In this document: piece after piece, positions 35,146 through 44,536 of the stretch | How the letters are laid out: each line of letters starts with the position of its first letter | Numbering within the stretch: position 1 is the stretch's first letter | Made by a program: the position numbers and the translations under genes | NCBI RefSeq assembly: GCF_017254835.1 | Contig: NZ_JAFKCW010000002.1 | Span: forward strand, 666,592 to 730,591 | Direction: 5' to 3' | Source: Algoriphagus aestuariicola | Lineage (GTDB): Bacteria; Bacteroidota; Bacteroidia; Cytophagales; Cyclobacteriaceae | Length of the DNA stretch: 64,000 nucleotides | The notes under the pieces: model-generated | Databases searched by the model: none | Seen by the model: only the letters and a program-made list of their open reading frames with translations | Told to the model about the DNA's origin: nothing

Positions 35146-36732
35146 ATGGAACTGAGCGCCATCGTCAGAAAAGAGGAAATATTTGATCAGCTGAACAGGA
35201 TTCTATTATCTCCTGCTTTTGCAAATTCGATGATATTGTCGGGGTTTCTAAGGTTTATCGTGGAGGAGACCTTGGAAGGCAGAGCGGGTATGCTGAAAGA
35301 ATATACCGTCGGAACCCAGGTCTTGTCAAAGAAGGCCAGTTACGACCCTCAGGCTGATGCGTCGGTTCGAATCCACGCGGGAAGGCTTAGAAAAGCGCTG
35401 GTTGACTATTACAAAGGGCCAGGAAGCGGGGATGCTATATTTATATCAGTGCCAAAAGGGACCTACGTGCCGGGTTTTGAGTCAATCTCCCCCAAAACAA
35501 ACGGCACTGCGATCCAACCTGAAATGGGCATCTACAAACCTAAGTTGGCGGTAATCCCTTTCCATTGTCCAGAAGAAAAGCAGCTGCAAGTCTTGGCCGA
35601 TGGGCTTTGTGACCAGATCTGTACGGAGCTCACAAACTTCAGCGAACTGGCCGTGGTGTCTTATTATACTTCAAGAAAAGTAAGCTCGCAGGAAGTCGAT
35701 CCAAGGAAAGCCGGTTTTCTGGTGGATGCCTCGTATCTGCTGACAGGAAGTATACAATCCAGCAGGGATCAGGTGAGAATCCGTGTCCAGCTCAGTCGGA
35801 GCGATAACCAGCATCAAATTTGGGCCTGCTCCTATGAAAGGGAAAAATCCGCAATGGATGATTTTTCGATCCAGGACGACATCGTGAAGCATGTCGTCAA
35901 TCAAATTGGGGGCAGCCATGGAATTATCTTCAGGGAAGCAGCCAAACCCACTCCAATGAAGCATCCGCTGGATGTGAAGGTATATGACGCTGTTTTTTGG
36001 TACTACCAACTGCTCAACGATATCAATGAGGACATCTTTGAGAAAGGACTGGAGGTCATGAAGCACACCGTTCATCGACATCCCAACTATGCCTTGGGCT
36101 GGGCAATTCTTGGAGAGACCTATGTAGCTGGATTTTTCTATGGATTTACCTGTAATGCGGAAGACCCTCTGGCTGAGGCAATCAAGTGTGGGCGAAAGGC
36201 ACTTGCCATGGATCCCCATTGCCAGCATACCTATCAAACCCTATGTCTGGGCTACGTTTTCCAACACAAGTGGAAGGAGTGTCTACAGACGATCGACCAA
36301 TGGGAGAAATTAAAATCGAAGTCGATGGGAGTCGCGGGAGGATTGGGGTTTTGCCTGGTCTGTGCTGGAGAGTATGACCGTGGCTACTCGCTTCTCACTG
36401 AGTCAATCCAGCTAAACCCCTATTATCCCTGGTGGTTTAACGCGGGCTTAAGCCTATACTATTTCCAAAGATATGAATATGCGGATGCTGTCTATTGGGC
36501 GGAGAAAATCCAAAGACAGAGCTTAGTATGGGATTCCATTCTGAAAGCTGCCGCCTATGCCGAAATGGAAGATATCGCTGCGGCGCAAGTGTTGACCAAA
36601 GAGCTAATCGGGATTGTTCCCGATCTATCCAGTTCACTGGCCCACATTCTCGGGTCCTTTCTTCATTCCAAGGAGCTGATAAACCGATTGTTGCTAGCCC
36701 TCCGAAAGACTGGCCTAGAGACCAGTAATTGA
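35146..36732 (+). CDS. Regulator-like protein: helical N-terminus, TolB-like domain and TPR repeats
   Basis: 528 residues, no signal peptide. Residues 1-110 (FLRFIVEETLEGRAGMLKEYTVGTQVL ... RIHAGRLRKALVDYY ... VPKGTYVP) are a conserved module found in transcription-regulator-like proteins; it has a CadC/OmpR-like flavour. Residues 120-260 (KLAVIPFHCPEEKQLQVLADGLCDQICTELTNFSELAVVS ... YLLTGSIQSSRDQVRIRVQL) are a TolB/FlgO-like domain as in adenylate-cyclase-associated proteins. The rest is TPR-like helices (AEAIKCGRKALAMDPHCQHTYQTLC). Proteins of this build occur in Acidobacteria and Bacteroidota with no proven role. It has its own promoter and terminator. Confidence 0.8.
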   Translation: MELSAIVRKEEIFDQLNRILLSPAFANSMILSGFLRFIVEETLEGRAGMLKEYTVGTQVLSKKASYDPQADASVRIHAGRLRKALVDYYKGPGSGDAIFISVPKGTYVPGFESISPKTNGTAIQPEMGIYKPKLAVIPFHCPEEKQLQVLADGLCDQICTELTNFSELAVVSYYTSRKVSSQEVDPRKAGFLVDASYLLTGSIQSSRDQVRIRVQLSRSDNQHQIWACSYEREKSAMDDFSIQDDIVKHVVNQIGGSHGIIFREAAKPTPMKHPLDVKVYDAVFWYYQLLNDINEDIFEKGLEVMKHTVHRHPNYALGWAILGETYVAGFFYGFTCNAEDPLAEAIKCGRKALAMDPHCQHTYQTLCLGYVFQHKWKECLQTIDQWEKLKSKSMGVAGGLGFCLVCAGEYDRGYSLLTESIQLNPYYPWWFNAGLSLYYFQRYEYADAVYWAEKIQRQSLVWDSILKAAAYAEMEDIAAAQVLTKELIGIVPDLSSSLAHILGSFLHSKELINRLLLALRKTGLETSN

Positions 36733-37139
36733 GGCGGGTTCCTTTTTTAAGCTATGGGGTTTCTTGGGGAAGGGGCTGGCTGGGAATCTAAAGGTACCAG
36801 AAGTCTCATCTTTGCCTTGTTATTTTTTTGGGCAAAATGCACCCCAAGAACTCAACTGTTCTCTTTTTGAAGAAGCGATAAATCGCAACGAAAAAATAAC
36901 TGAAACAGAATTGGAGGAAGGTGGCAGAGGAATCCTCCAAAAGGCTTACGAGTACTGAACTAGATGAAAAAAGCTCCGGAGGAGCGAATTTTTTTTAGCT
37001 TGGGGGAAAAGCTGGATTTTTTGAGAGAAAGTCAAAAGGCAGAGTTCACCCTGTCGGAATACACCCCACACATTGTCGTTTTCTGACCATGTCTCTTTTG
37101 CTATTCAGGAATAACTTGGGATGAACAAAAAAAACTTGC
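36733..37139. other. Intergenic region, nothing coding seen
   Basis: It contains the terminator of the preceding gene at 36966-36998. A 64-codon frame from a TTG at 36764 is open but has no support. Confidence 0.5.
36966..36998 (+). terminator. Terminator downstream of the TolB/TPR gene
   Basis: GCTCC-GGA-GGAGC (36973-36985) followed by GAATTTTTTTT. It lies about 235 bp past the stop codon, so it may also close a small unrecognised transcript. Confidence 0.75.
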
Positions 37140-37634
37140 ATGGAAGGATTCAACCCACTTGTGATTCAGTTTGACCTCCACCAAAGGCTGTTCAACAACG
37201 TTTTGGATGGGTATTCAGATGAGGAGACCAATAGCCGCCTTGAAGGTTTTCCCCAAGTCAACCACGTCAAATATCTGGCAGGACATCTGCTCAACTCCCA
37301 GTATGGCATCGCCATGATCGCCGGATTGAAACCGGAAGTCAGATGGAACGAGCTTTTTGCCGTGATGGGAATGTCCAAGGCAAAGGACCACATCGACTAC
37401 CCCAGTATTGAGGAGATCATCGGGGAGTGGAACAAGCTTTATATCCCTACAAGGGAAGGGCTCTTGAGACTTACCGCAGATCAGCTCCGTGGCAAGGCGC
37501 CGCAACCCTTTGATACAGTCTCTGATTCACTGGGCGAGCTGTGGGCTTTTGTCAGCCATCATCAAGCCTATCACATAGGCCAAATCGGAATGCTGAGGCG
37601 GGCACTGGGCAAAAGCGCGATGAGCTACTCCTGA
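37140..37634 (+). CDS. DinB-family protein
   Basis: 164 residues. The four-helix bundle of the DinB/YfiT type has candidate metal-binding His residues in VNHVKYLAGHLLN and in VSHHQAYHIGQIGMLRRALG. Family members are metal-dependent, often thiol-transferase-like, and some are DNA-damage-induced; the exact role here is unknown. A DUF899 gene follows 64 bp downstream on the same strand. Confidence 0.88.
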   Translation: MEGFNPLVIQFDLHQRLFNNVLDGYSDEETNSRLEGFPQVNHVKYLAGHLLNSQYGIAMIAGLKPEVRWNELFAVMGMSKAKDHIDYPSIEEIIGEWNKLYIPTREGLLRLTADQLRGKAPQPFDTVSDSLGELWAFVSHHQAYHIGQIGMLRRALGKSAMSYS

Positions 37635-37698
37635 ATAAGGTCTCCCAAAACCAAATGACCTTCCAGCTTGTGAAATATCAAATCAAACATCAAAAACT

Positions 37699-38415
37699 AT
37701 GGAGAACTGGGCAATTCCGAAGATCGTAAGCCGTTCGCAATGGCTGGATGAGAGAAAATCTCTTCTGGAAAAGGAGAAGGCTGCAACCAAGCTGCTAGAC
37801 GCCACCCGTGCCGCGCGGCGAAGGATGCCCATGGTGAAGGTGGAGAAGGAATACCTTTTTGAGGGTCCAGAGGGCGAGCTATCGCTTTTGGAGATGTTCA
37901 AGGGACGAAGGCAACTTATCGTACACCACTTCATGTACTTCGACGACACATCCAAGTTTTGCCCGGGATGCTCCTTGGAAGCCAGCCAAAACTACAGCCT
38001 CATACTCCAGGAGAAACTCCACAAAAAAAGCGTGACGCTAGCGGCCGTCAGCCGTGCACCTCTAAAGAGAATAGAAGAGGAAAAAGCAAAAAACCACTGG
38101 GACTTTCCCTTCTACTCTTCCCAAAAAAGTGATTTCAACTATGACTTCCAGGCTACCGTGGATCCCAAAAGAAACATGGAGTACAACTACCAAGGAATCG
38201 AGCTGAAATCTCTAAAAGACTATGCTGGCGACCTTCCCGCCAAAAGCGTCTTTCTCCGCGTTGCAGACAAAGTCTATCATACCTACTCTGCGTTCGCCAG
38301 AGGAACAGAAATGGTGGCCACACATTTCAACTATCTGGATATGACTCCCTATGGACGGCAGGAATCTTGGGAAGATTCCCCGGAGGGCTGGCCACAAAAC
38401 CAATACTATGGATAG
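37699..38415 (+). CDS. DUF899-family thioredoxin-like protein
   Basis: 238 residues. The DUF899 features are SRSQWLDERKSLLEKEKA near the N-terminus, RQLIVHHFMYFD, and a CPGCSLEA motif where AhpC/TSA proteins hold their active-site Cys, then a C-terminal WEDSPEGWPQNQYYG. The family is related to alkyl hydroperoxide reductase and thioredoxin folds, but no enzymatic activity is certain. It may share a transcript with DinB upstream. Confidence 0.88.
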   Translation: MENWAIPKIVSRSQWLDERKSLLEKEKAATKLLDATRAARRRMPMVKVEKEYLFEGPEGELSLLEMFKGRRQLIVHHFMYFDDTSKFCPGCSLEASQNYSLILQEKLHKKSVTLAAVSRAPLKRIEEEKAKNHWDFPFYSSQKSDFNYDFQATVDPKRNMEYNYQGIELKSLKDYAGDLPAKSVFLRVADKVYHTYSAFARGTEMVATHFNYLDMTPYGRQESWEDSPEGWPQNQYYG

Positions 38416-38768
38416 TCAAATCTAAGGTAGGGATCAAATCGGATCGGCTTTTGAAATTTGAAATTACCACCGGCCAGATTTCCATTCCCATTAAAAAACT
38501 CAAAAGCTGCATCCCGATTGCTGATCGTGCACACCGTGTTTTTTTAAAGCGCTTTACCCGGCGTTTGCATGCGTAGTCTCTTCACCCCTATCGACCCCTT
38601 GAAGGATCTAGCCATCCCTCTGGCTACCTGCTAGCTAGCCCATTCAATAGGCACACAATGAACTTACTTTCTATTCCGGTGTTTTTTTGAGGTGTCACGC
38701 GTTGCTTTGGGACGGCGAGTCCAAAAAGGACGCTGTGGCACTATCGAAACAAAACGAGAGGAGAGAGT
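38416..38768. other. Intergenic region, nothing recognised
   Basis: No gene or clear structure is seen apart from the ribosome-binding site of the downstream gene. Confidence 0.45.
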
Positions 38769-39791
38769 ATGAAAAAAATAGGTTTTTTGTCATTTGGCCA
38801 CTGGGCTGACCACCCATCCTACGATACTAAAACCGCCGGCGACACGCTGCTGCAATCCATAGATTTGGCGGTGGCCGCGGAGGAGATTGGCATGGACGGG
38901 GCTTATTTCCGGGTTCACCATTTTGCCCGGCAACTAGCCTCCCCCTTTCCGCTGTTATCCGCCATTGGCGCCAAGACCAGCAAGATCGAGATCGGTACCG
39001 GAGTGATTGACATGCGGTATGAGAATCCCCATTATATGGTAGAGGATGCCAGCGCAGCCGACCTGATCTCCGGTGGCCGTTTGCAGCTGGGAATCAGCAG
39101 GGGATCGCCCGAGCAGGTGATCGATGGCTGGAGGCACTTCGGCTATGAGCCTGACCCGGGAGAAAGCGACGCCGATATGGGGCGCAAAAAGGGTCAGCGT
39201 TTTTTTGAATTGCTGAAGGGAGAAGGCTTTGCCAAACCGAACCCCAATCCGATGTTTCCCAACCCTCCCGGCCTATTGCGGCTGGAGCCCTTTTCCCAAG
39301 GGCTGCGTGAGCGGATCTGGTGGGGTTCCGGCTCCGATGCCACGGCGATTTGGGCGGGAAAGATGGGGATGAACCTCCAGAGTTCCACGCTGAAATTCGA
39401 CGAAAGCGGCAAGCCTTTTCACATTCAACAGGCCGAGCAAATACGCCTGTTCAAAAAGGCATGGAAAGAGGCCGGGCACGCCCGAGAACCGAGGGTGTCG
39501 GTGAGTCGGTCCATTTTTGCGCTGGTGAATGACGAAGATCGCTATCTCTTTGGCCGTGAAGCAGACAGAAGAGACAAAGTAGGATTTATTGAAAACGAGC
39601 GACGGGCCATATTCGGCAGGAGTTATGCCGCGGAACCCGACCAGTTGATCCGGGAATTGGCACAGGACGAAGCTATAAAAGAGGCGGACACCCTGCTGCT
39701 CACCATACCCAATACGTTGGGAGTATCCTACAATATCCACGTCCTTTCCTCCATACTGGAGCATGTAGCCCCCGGCTTAGGCTGGAGGTAA
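38769..39791 (+). CDS. LLM-class flavin-dependent oxidoreductase (luciferase-like)
   Basis: 340 residues. The luciferase-like (beta/alpha)8 fold is shown by FLSFGHWADHP, LAVAAEEIGMDGAYFRVHHFARQLASPFPLLSAIGAKTSKIEIGTGVIDMRYENPHYMVEDASAADLISGGRLQLGISRGSPEQ. The GxR-like ISRGSPEQ and the His pairs in FRVHHF are typical. These FMN/F420-using enzymes oxidise diverse substrates; the substrate here is unknown. The start ATG is preceded by a purine-rich GAGAGGAGAGAG. It ends in its own terminator. Confidence 0.92.
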   Translation: MKKIGFLSFGHWADHPSYDTKTAGDTLLQSIDLAVAAEEIGMDGAYFRVHHFARQLASPFPLLSAIGAKTSKIEIGTGVIDMRYENPHYMVEDASAADLISGGRLQLGISRGSPEQVIDGWRHFGYEPDPGESDADMGRKKGQRFFELLKGEGFAKPNPNPMFPNPPGLLRLEPFSQGLRERIWWGSGSDATAIWAGKMGMNLQSSTLKFDESGKPFHIQQAEQIRLFKKAWKEAGHAREPRVSVSRSIFALVNDEDRYLFGREADRRDKVGFIENERRAIFGRSYAAEPDQLIRELAQDEAIKEADTLLLTIPNTLGVSYNIHVLSSILEHVAPGLGWR

Positions 39792-40121
39792 GCGATTGGA
39801 TAGCGAAAAAGTATGCCAGGAGGCGGGCTGAGATCGGCCCGCCTCTTTTGACTATTCAATCTCATAGCTGAGGTGATTTTCCCTATTTTAGGGCACTGCG
39901 CCACAATGACCCTGTTTTCTCCGAAACCATGAGAGCATTAACAGAAAAAGAAGCATGGGCTTTTTCTTGTAGGAAAACGCTTTAAAACCAAGATCAGCTA
40001 GCCGAATGGCTACATTCATTTTCTCCGGACTAGAAATAAATCAAGTTTGGGACAACAGAAGTGGCTTGGTTTGGTTTTGGGAGAAGCCAATTAACCAAGA
40101 CATCAAACCTGAAAAAAGGCC
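39792..40121. other. Intergenic region before the repair operon
   Basis: It holds the terminator of the LLM gene. No TAnnTTTG element is found upstream of the exonuclease gene and no gene is seen. Confidence 0.45.
39819..39849 (+). terminator. Terminator of the LLM oxidoreductase gene
   Basis: GAGGCGGGC (39820-39828) pairs with GCCCGCCTC (39837-39845), followed by TTTT. It lies 28 bp after the stop codon. Confidence 0.85.
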
Positions 40122-41147
40122 ATGGCGCAAAGGGATCTATTGACTTTTAACTCCAAAGGCATTTATTGCCCCCAGGCACAGGTGTACCTAGACCCTTGGA
40201 AACCCGTACACCGGGCGATTATCACTCATGGGCATTCGGACCATGCACGATTTGGGCACCGACACTACCTGACCCACCATTCCAACGTCCCTATTTTGCG
40301 GCATCGACTCGGCGACATCCAAGTCCAAGGCGTAGCTTGGGGGGAGGTTTTCCGAATCAACGGCGTGAATTTTAGCCTTCATCCAGCGGGGCATATCCTG
40401 GGCTCCTCCCAGGTACGGGTAGAATACCAAGGCGAGGTTTGGGTTTTTACTGGAGACTACAAGGATGAGGACGATGGAGTCTGTACACCTTATGTGCCCA
40501 TTCGGTGCCATACGATGATCACCGAATGTACCTTTGGAATACCGGCGTTCAAGTGGAAGCCCCAGCAGCAGGTCTTTGGGGAAATCAACTCCTGGTGGCA
40601 GCAAAATCAGGCTGAGGGAAAAACCTCGGTGCTTTTTGGATACACACTGGGTAAGGCCCAGCGCATCCTTCGATACCTCGACCCTTCGATCGGTCGGATC
40701 TACACGCATGGAGCGGTGGAGAATATGACCGAGGTGCTGAGACCGCAGGTCAAGCTGCCCCCTACCCTTATGGTCACTCGGGAGACGCTTACCGCCGATA
40801 TCCGCGGCAGCATGGTCGTCGCCCCTCCCAGCGCACACGGCTCCCCGTGGATGCGGAGGTTTGTGCCCTTTGAGACGGGGACATGCAGCGGGTGGATGGC
40901 TTTCCGGGGAGCTCGGGCGAGACGCTCCACCGACAGGGGATATGTGCTGTCGGACCACTGCGACTGGCTGGGACTGCTCCGCAGTATCCGGGAGAGCGGA
41001 GCCAGCCGGGTGATCTGTACCCACGGCTACACGGATATCTTCAGCAAGTATCTCCGGGAACTCGGCTATGATGCCAGCGTGGAAAACACCGACTACGAGG
41101 GAGAAAAAGAGGATCTAAACAGCGCCAGCGCGGCGGAATCCACATGA
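40122..41147 (+). CDS. Ligase-associated MBL-fold DNA exonuclease
   Basis: 341 residues. The metallo-beta-lactamase motif THGHSDHAR lies near residue 37, followed by HPAGHILGSSQV, FTGDYKDED, ECTFGIP, APPSAHGSPWM and LSDHCDW; this is the pattern of the ligase-linked DNA exonuclease/beta-CASP-like family. It should act on DNA ends during repair. Its last bases overlap the ligase start (ATGA at 41144), so the two are coupled. The gene set usually also includes a DEXH helicase and a phosphoesterase; these are not found downstream. Confidence 0.92.
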   Translation: MAQRDLLTFNSKGIYCPQAQVYLDPWKPVHRAIITHGHSDHARFGHRHYLTHHSNVPILRHRLGDIQVQGVAWGEVFRINGVNFSLHPAGHILGSSQVRVEYQGEVWVFTGDYKDEDDGVCTPYVPIRCHTMITECTFGIPAFKWKPQQQVFGEINSWWQQNQAEGKTSVLFGYTLGKAQRILRYLDPSIGRIYTHGAVENMTEVLRPQVKLPPTLMVTRETLTADIRGSMVVAPPSAHGSPWMRRFVPFETGTCSGWMAFRGARARRSTDRGYVLSDHCDWLGLLRSIRESGASRVICTHGYTDIFSKYLRELGYDASVENTDYEGEKEDLNSASAAEST

Positions 41148-42763
41148 AAGACTTCGCAGCGCTGATCGAGCAACTGGACAGCACGACCAAAACCAACCAA
41201 AAGGTCGCTGCGTTGGCAGCCTATTTTGTAGAGGCCAGTGACCTGGACCGCCTCTGGACCGTCGCGATACTTTCCCACCGCAGGCCTCCCCGACCAGTAA
41301 ACACGACCTTGCTCCGACAGTATGCAGCCGAACTTGCCGGCATTCCACTTTGGCTCTTTGAAGAAAGCTACCACATCGTGGGTGACCTAGCCGAAGCCAT
41401 TGCCTTGATCGTACCCCAAGATGAGCTACTCAGCAAGAAACAGCTGTGGGAAATCTTAGTTGAACTGATTGACTTAAAGCCCAAGACTGAAGAAGAGAAA
41501 AAAGCCTATGTGCAGGGCATATGGATGCAGCTGGACTACTATTCCCGATATGTTTTTACCAAACTGCTCACGGGTTCCTTCCGGATAGGCATCAGCCAAA
41601 AACTGATGACCAAGGCACTTTCCCAGGTCACCCAAGTGCCGGAGGACGAGCTGGCGTACCGACTGATGGGCCATTGGAGTCCGGACAGCATAACCTTTGA
41701 CGAACTGGTTTTCGGCAGAAATGAGCAGGCCTATGTCTCAAAGCCTTATCCATTCTATCTAGCCTATGCCCTGGAAACAGATCTGGAAGAACTGGGAGAT
41801 GTCTCCGAATGGTGCATAGAGCACAAGTGGGACGGCATCCGCGGTCAGGTCATCCACCGCCGAGGAGAGCTCTTCATCTGGACACGAGGTGAAGAGTTGG
41901 TGACGGATAGGTATCCGGAAATCGCATCCTTGGGTACCGCTCTTCCTGGTGGGACAGTCATCGATGGTGAGATCATGGCCTTTGTCGGCGGGCAAATCGG
42001 CTTGTTCAACGAGCTGCAGACCCGCATCGGCAGGAAGACGGTCAGCGGAAATATACTCAAGACGGTGCCGGTCATCTTCAAAGCCTACGACCTGCTCGAG
42101 CATAGTGGAAAAGATTTGAGAGGCGAGGATTACCTCACTCGAAGAGCGTTGCTGGAAGATTTGGTCAAATCCCTTCGCCACCCGAGCCTACAGCTTTCAG
42201 AGCGAGTCGAGCCTGCATCTTGGGATGAAGTCAGGGCTGAGCGGGATCTGGCTAGGGAAAAACGAAGCGAAGGCCTAATGCTGAAGCGAAAATCTGCCAC
42301 CTATAAAGTGGGACGCAAGAAGGGCGACTGGTGGAAATGGAAGACATCTCCCCTGACCATCGACGCCGTCTTGACTTATGCCATGCGCGGCCATGGTCGA
42401 CGGACTAATCTCTTTACCGATTATACGTTTGCACTCTGGCAGGAAAACGAACTAGGCGATCGGGAGCTCGTTACTTTCGCAAAGGCCTATTCCGGGTTGA
42501 CGGACAGGGAATTTGCACAGGTAGATGCCATCATCAAGAGAACTACGCTCGAACGCTTCGGTCCAGTGCGCAGCGTGGAACCTACCTTGGTATTCGAGCT
42601 GGCATTTGAAGGTGTTGCCTTTTCCAAACGCCATAAGAGCGGCGTGGCAGTGAGGTTTCCTAGAATCTTGAGGTGGAGACAGGATAAAACCATCTCGGAG
42701 GCCAATACCCTGGAGGATCTAAAGGCACTCATTCCCAAAGGAACCGGTGCGGATGAAGAGTAG
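41144..42763 (+). CDS. ATP-dependent DNA ligase
   Basis: 539 residues. The adenylation motif is EHKWDGIRGQ, with the nucleotide-accepting Lys near 228. Other ligase motifs follow: SLGTALPGGTVIDGEIMAF, KRSEGLMLKRKSATYKVGRKKGDWWKWK and the OB-fold tail with PRILRWRQDKTISEAN. The N-terminal DNA-binding domain (1-190) is typical of the LigB-like bacterial enzymes. It joins nicked DNA and pairs with the coupled exonuclease upstream. It stands at the end of the operon, followed by a remnant gene on the other strand. Confidence 0.95.
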   Translation: MKDFAALIEQLDSTTKTNQKVAALAAYFVEASDLDRLWTVAILSHRRPPRPVNTTLLRQYAAELAGIPLWLFEESYHIVGDLAEAIALIVPQDELLSKKQLWEILVELIDLKPKTEEEKKAYVQGIWMQLDYYSRYVFTKLLTGSFRIGISQKLMTKALSQVTQVPEDELAYRLMGHWSPDSITFDELVFGRNEQAYVSKPYPFYLAYALETDLEELGDVSEWCIEHKWDGIRGQVIHRRGELFIWTRGEELVTDRYPEIASLGTALPGGTVIDGEIMAFVGGQIGLFNELQTRIGRKTVSGNILKTVPVIFKAYDLLEHSGKDLRGEDYLTRRALLEDLVKSLRHPSLQLSERVEPASWDEVRAERDLAREKRSEGLMLKRKSATYKVGRKKGDWWKWKTSPLTIDAVLTYAMRGHGRRTNLFTDYTFALWQENELGDRELVTFAKAYSGLTDREFAQVDAIIKRTTLERFGPVRSVEPTLVFELAFEGVAFSKRHKSGVAVRFPRILRWRQDKTISEANTLEDLKALIPKGTGADEE

Positions 42764-42811
42764 CAGGAGTGGCTGTCTTCCAAGAATGACAATTTAGTGT
42801 CCCATTTGGCC

Positions 42812-43066
42812 TTATTTCTTCTTGACTTCCCTCATCAAATCTTCGAGATAGTCGATCTGGACCTCCTCAATTTCCGGTAGTCGGTTGTTTTGGTGGACGA
42901 GAAGATGGTCCATTTTCTCTCCCAAAAGCTTAACCTCAAGCTCAGCTCTCTCCATAGAACAATGGACAGATTTGAAAATATGCCTATTCATACGGAAGGC
43001 TGTACGGGTCGAAATACGTTTCACCATGCTTATGCTCTTAGCCTCACTTTGTACTTCGGTTTTCAT
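42812..43066 (-). pseudogene. Remnant of a DUF1003 membrane-protein gene (C-terminal part)
   Basis: The last 45 residues of this frame (AELEVKLLGEKMDHLLVHQ ... IEEVQIDYLEDLMREV) match the C-terminus of DUF1003 proteins, where a helical segment follows two membrane helices. Here there is no membrane part: upstream residues (RTAFRMNRHIFKSVH) look unrelated, and neither extending the frame nor the other frames restores it. This suggests a 5'-deleted copy. It lies in the gap between the ligase and PHP genes, a place normally occupied by other ligase-operon genes. Confidence 0.6.
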
Positions 43067-43218
43067 TCACGTCACCATCGATTCCAACAAAATTGCCTTT
43101 GCCTCCATAGGATAATATTTTTTTAACCCAAGAGCCTGAGGATTTTCATAAATTCCAACTTGAAATCCAGAGCGCAATTGACGCTTTCAGTCTGTCCACC
43201 CTGATCAAGCGATAAGCC

Positions 43219-44406
43219 ATGAAATATGCCATCCCCACCCTCAGCCTTCTTGTTTTTGGTCTGTTTTCCTGCTCTTCCTCCAAGGAGTGGTATAAAGGCA
43301 ACCTGCACACCCACTCCTATTGGAGCGATGGGGACAACTATCCGGAGATGATCATGGATTGGTATAAGACCCAAGGCTATGATTTTGCGGTACTCTCTGA
43401 CCACAACATCCTGCAAACCGGAGAAAAGTGGAAGCTTCTTCCAAAAGCGCCCATGCATGAGATAGCCTTTGAAAATTACCTCGAAAAATACGGGAAAGAC
43501 TGGGTGGAGTCCCGTACCGACTCGGCGGGGAGGATTGAAGTTCGGCTGAAAACGCTGGAGGAATATCGTCCGCTGTTTGAGGAGAAGGGAAAATTTCTGA
43601 TCATCCGCTCCGAGGAGGTCTCGGCAAGGTTTGAGCAGAAGCCCCTCCACATGAACGTCACGAATATCCAAGAATACATCGAGCCGGCAACGGGAAATTC
43701 CGTGACAGAGGTCTTGCAGAAGAATCTGGATTTGGTCAAAAAACAGCGGGAGGACACGGGGCACCCCATGTTTTTGCACATCAACCATCCAAATTTCGTC
43801 TGGGCTATCACCCCTGAGGACATAATGGCCCTGACTGGAGAGCGGTTCTTTGAGGTGTACAATGGCCATCCGGAGGTGCATAACTATGGTGACAGCCTCC
43901 GTCCGAGCATGGAGGCGCTTTGGGACCGGGTGCAGGTGGCCTACCTGCAAGCGGGCAAGCCTCTACTCTACGGCCTGGCCGTGGATGATGCCCACAATTA
44001 CCACATATTTGGGGAAAAGCAAAGCAATCCCGGCAGAGGTTGGGTGGAAGTACGGGCCAAATCTCTGAGTCCGGAGGATCTGATCGAATCCATGGAGACC
44101 GGGGATTTTTACGCCAGTACGGGTGTTATGCTGGAGGAATTGGACTTTGACGGAGATAGACTGAGCCTTTCGGTTAAAGCCGAGGAGGGGATCAGCTACA
44201 CCATCCGATTTTTTGGAACCAAAAAATCCAACCCGGAAGCTGCGGGAATTCTGTTAGAGGAAGAGGCGGGCACCAAGGCAAGTTATGCCTTGACTGCGGA
44301 CGACCTCTATGTGCGCGCCAAGGTGACTTCAACCAAATCCAAGGAGAACCCATACCGTCCGGGGGACATGGAAGAAGCTTGGATTCAACCGGTGGTGAAA
44401 AAGTAG
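43219..44406 (+). CDS. PHP-domain lipoprotein (metal-dependent phosphoesterase-like)
   Basis: 395 residues with a lipoprotein signal (Cys18 in GLFSCSSSKEWYKG). The PHP motifs are NLHTHSYWSDGDN, VLSDHNIL, HINHPNF, EVYNGHPEVHN and AVDDAHNYH, giving the His/Asp/Glu cluster for metal binding. A C-terminal beta domain (about 285-395) follows. It may hydrolyse phosphate esters in the periplasm; the substrate is unknown. It seems to be a single-gene unit. Confidence 0.9.
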   Translation: MKYAIPTLSLLVFGLFSCSSSKEWYKGNLHTHSYWSDGDNYPEMIMDWYKTQGYDFAVLSDHNILQTGEKWKLLPKAPMHEIAFENYLEKYGKDWVESRTDSAGRIEVRLKTLEEYRPLFEEKGKFLIIRSEEVSARFEQKPLHMNVTNIQEYIEPATGNSVTEVLQKNLDLVKKQREDTGHPMFLHINHPNFVWAITPEDIMALTGERFFEVYNGHPEVHNYGDSLRPSMEALWDRVQVAYLQAGKPLLYGLAVDDAHNYHIFGEKQSNPGRGWVEVRAKSLSPEDLIESMETGDFYASTGVMLEELDFDGDRLSLSVKAEEGISYTIRFFGTKKSNPEAAGILLEEEAGTKASYALTADDLYVRAKVTSTKSKENPYRPGDMEEAWIQPVVKK

Positions 44407-44536
44407 GTTTTTGAGGAAATGGAAATCTGGCGAGCTGGAATTCATAGAATTTATGGAGTTCCATTCGAGCTCCAATGTCCCGGCAAATCTGATAATTCAA
44501 TCGTGGTATAGCCAGAGAAAGCTAGGCAAGCCTTTC

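Noticed and set aside
36764-36958. 64-codon plus-strand frame before a terminator
   Set aside because: It begins at TTG with no ribosome-binding site. The C-terminal half looks vaguely protein-like, but this is not enough evidence.
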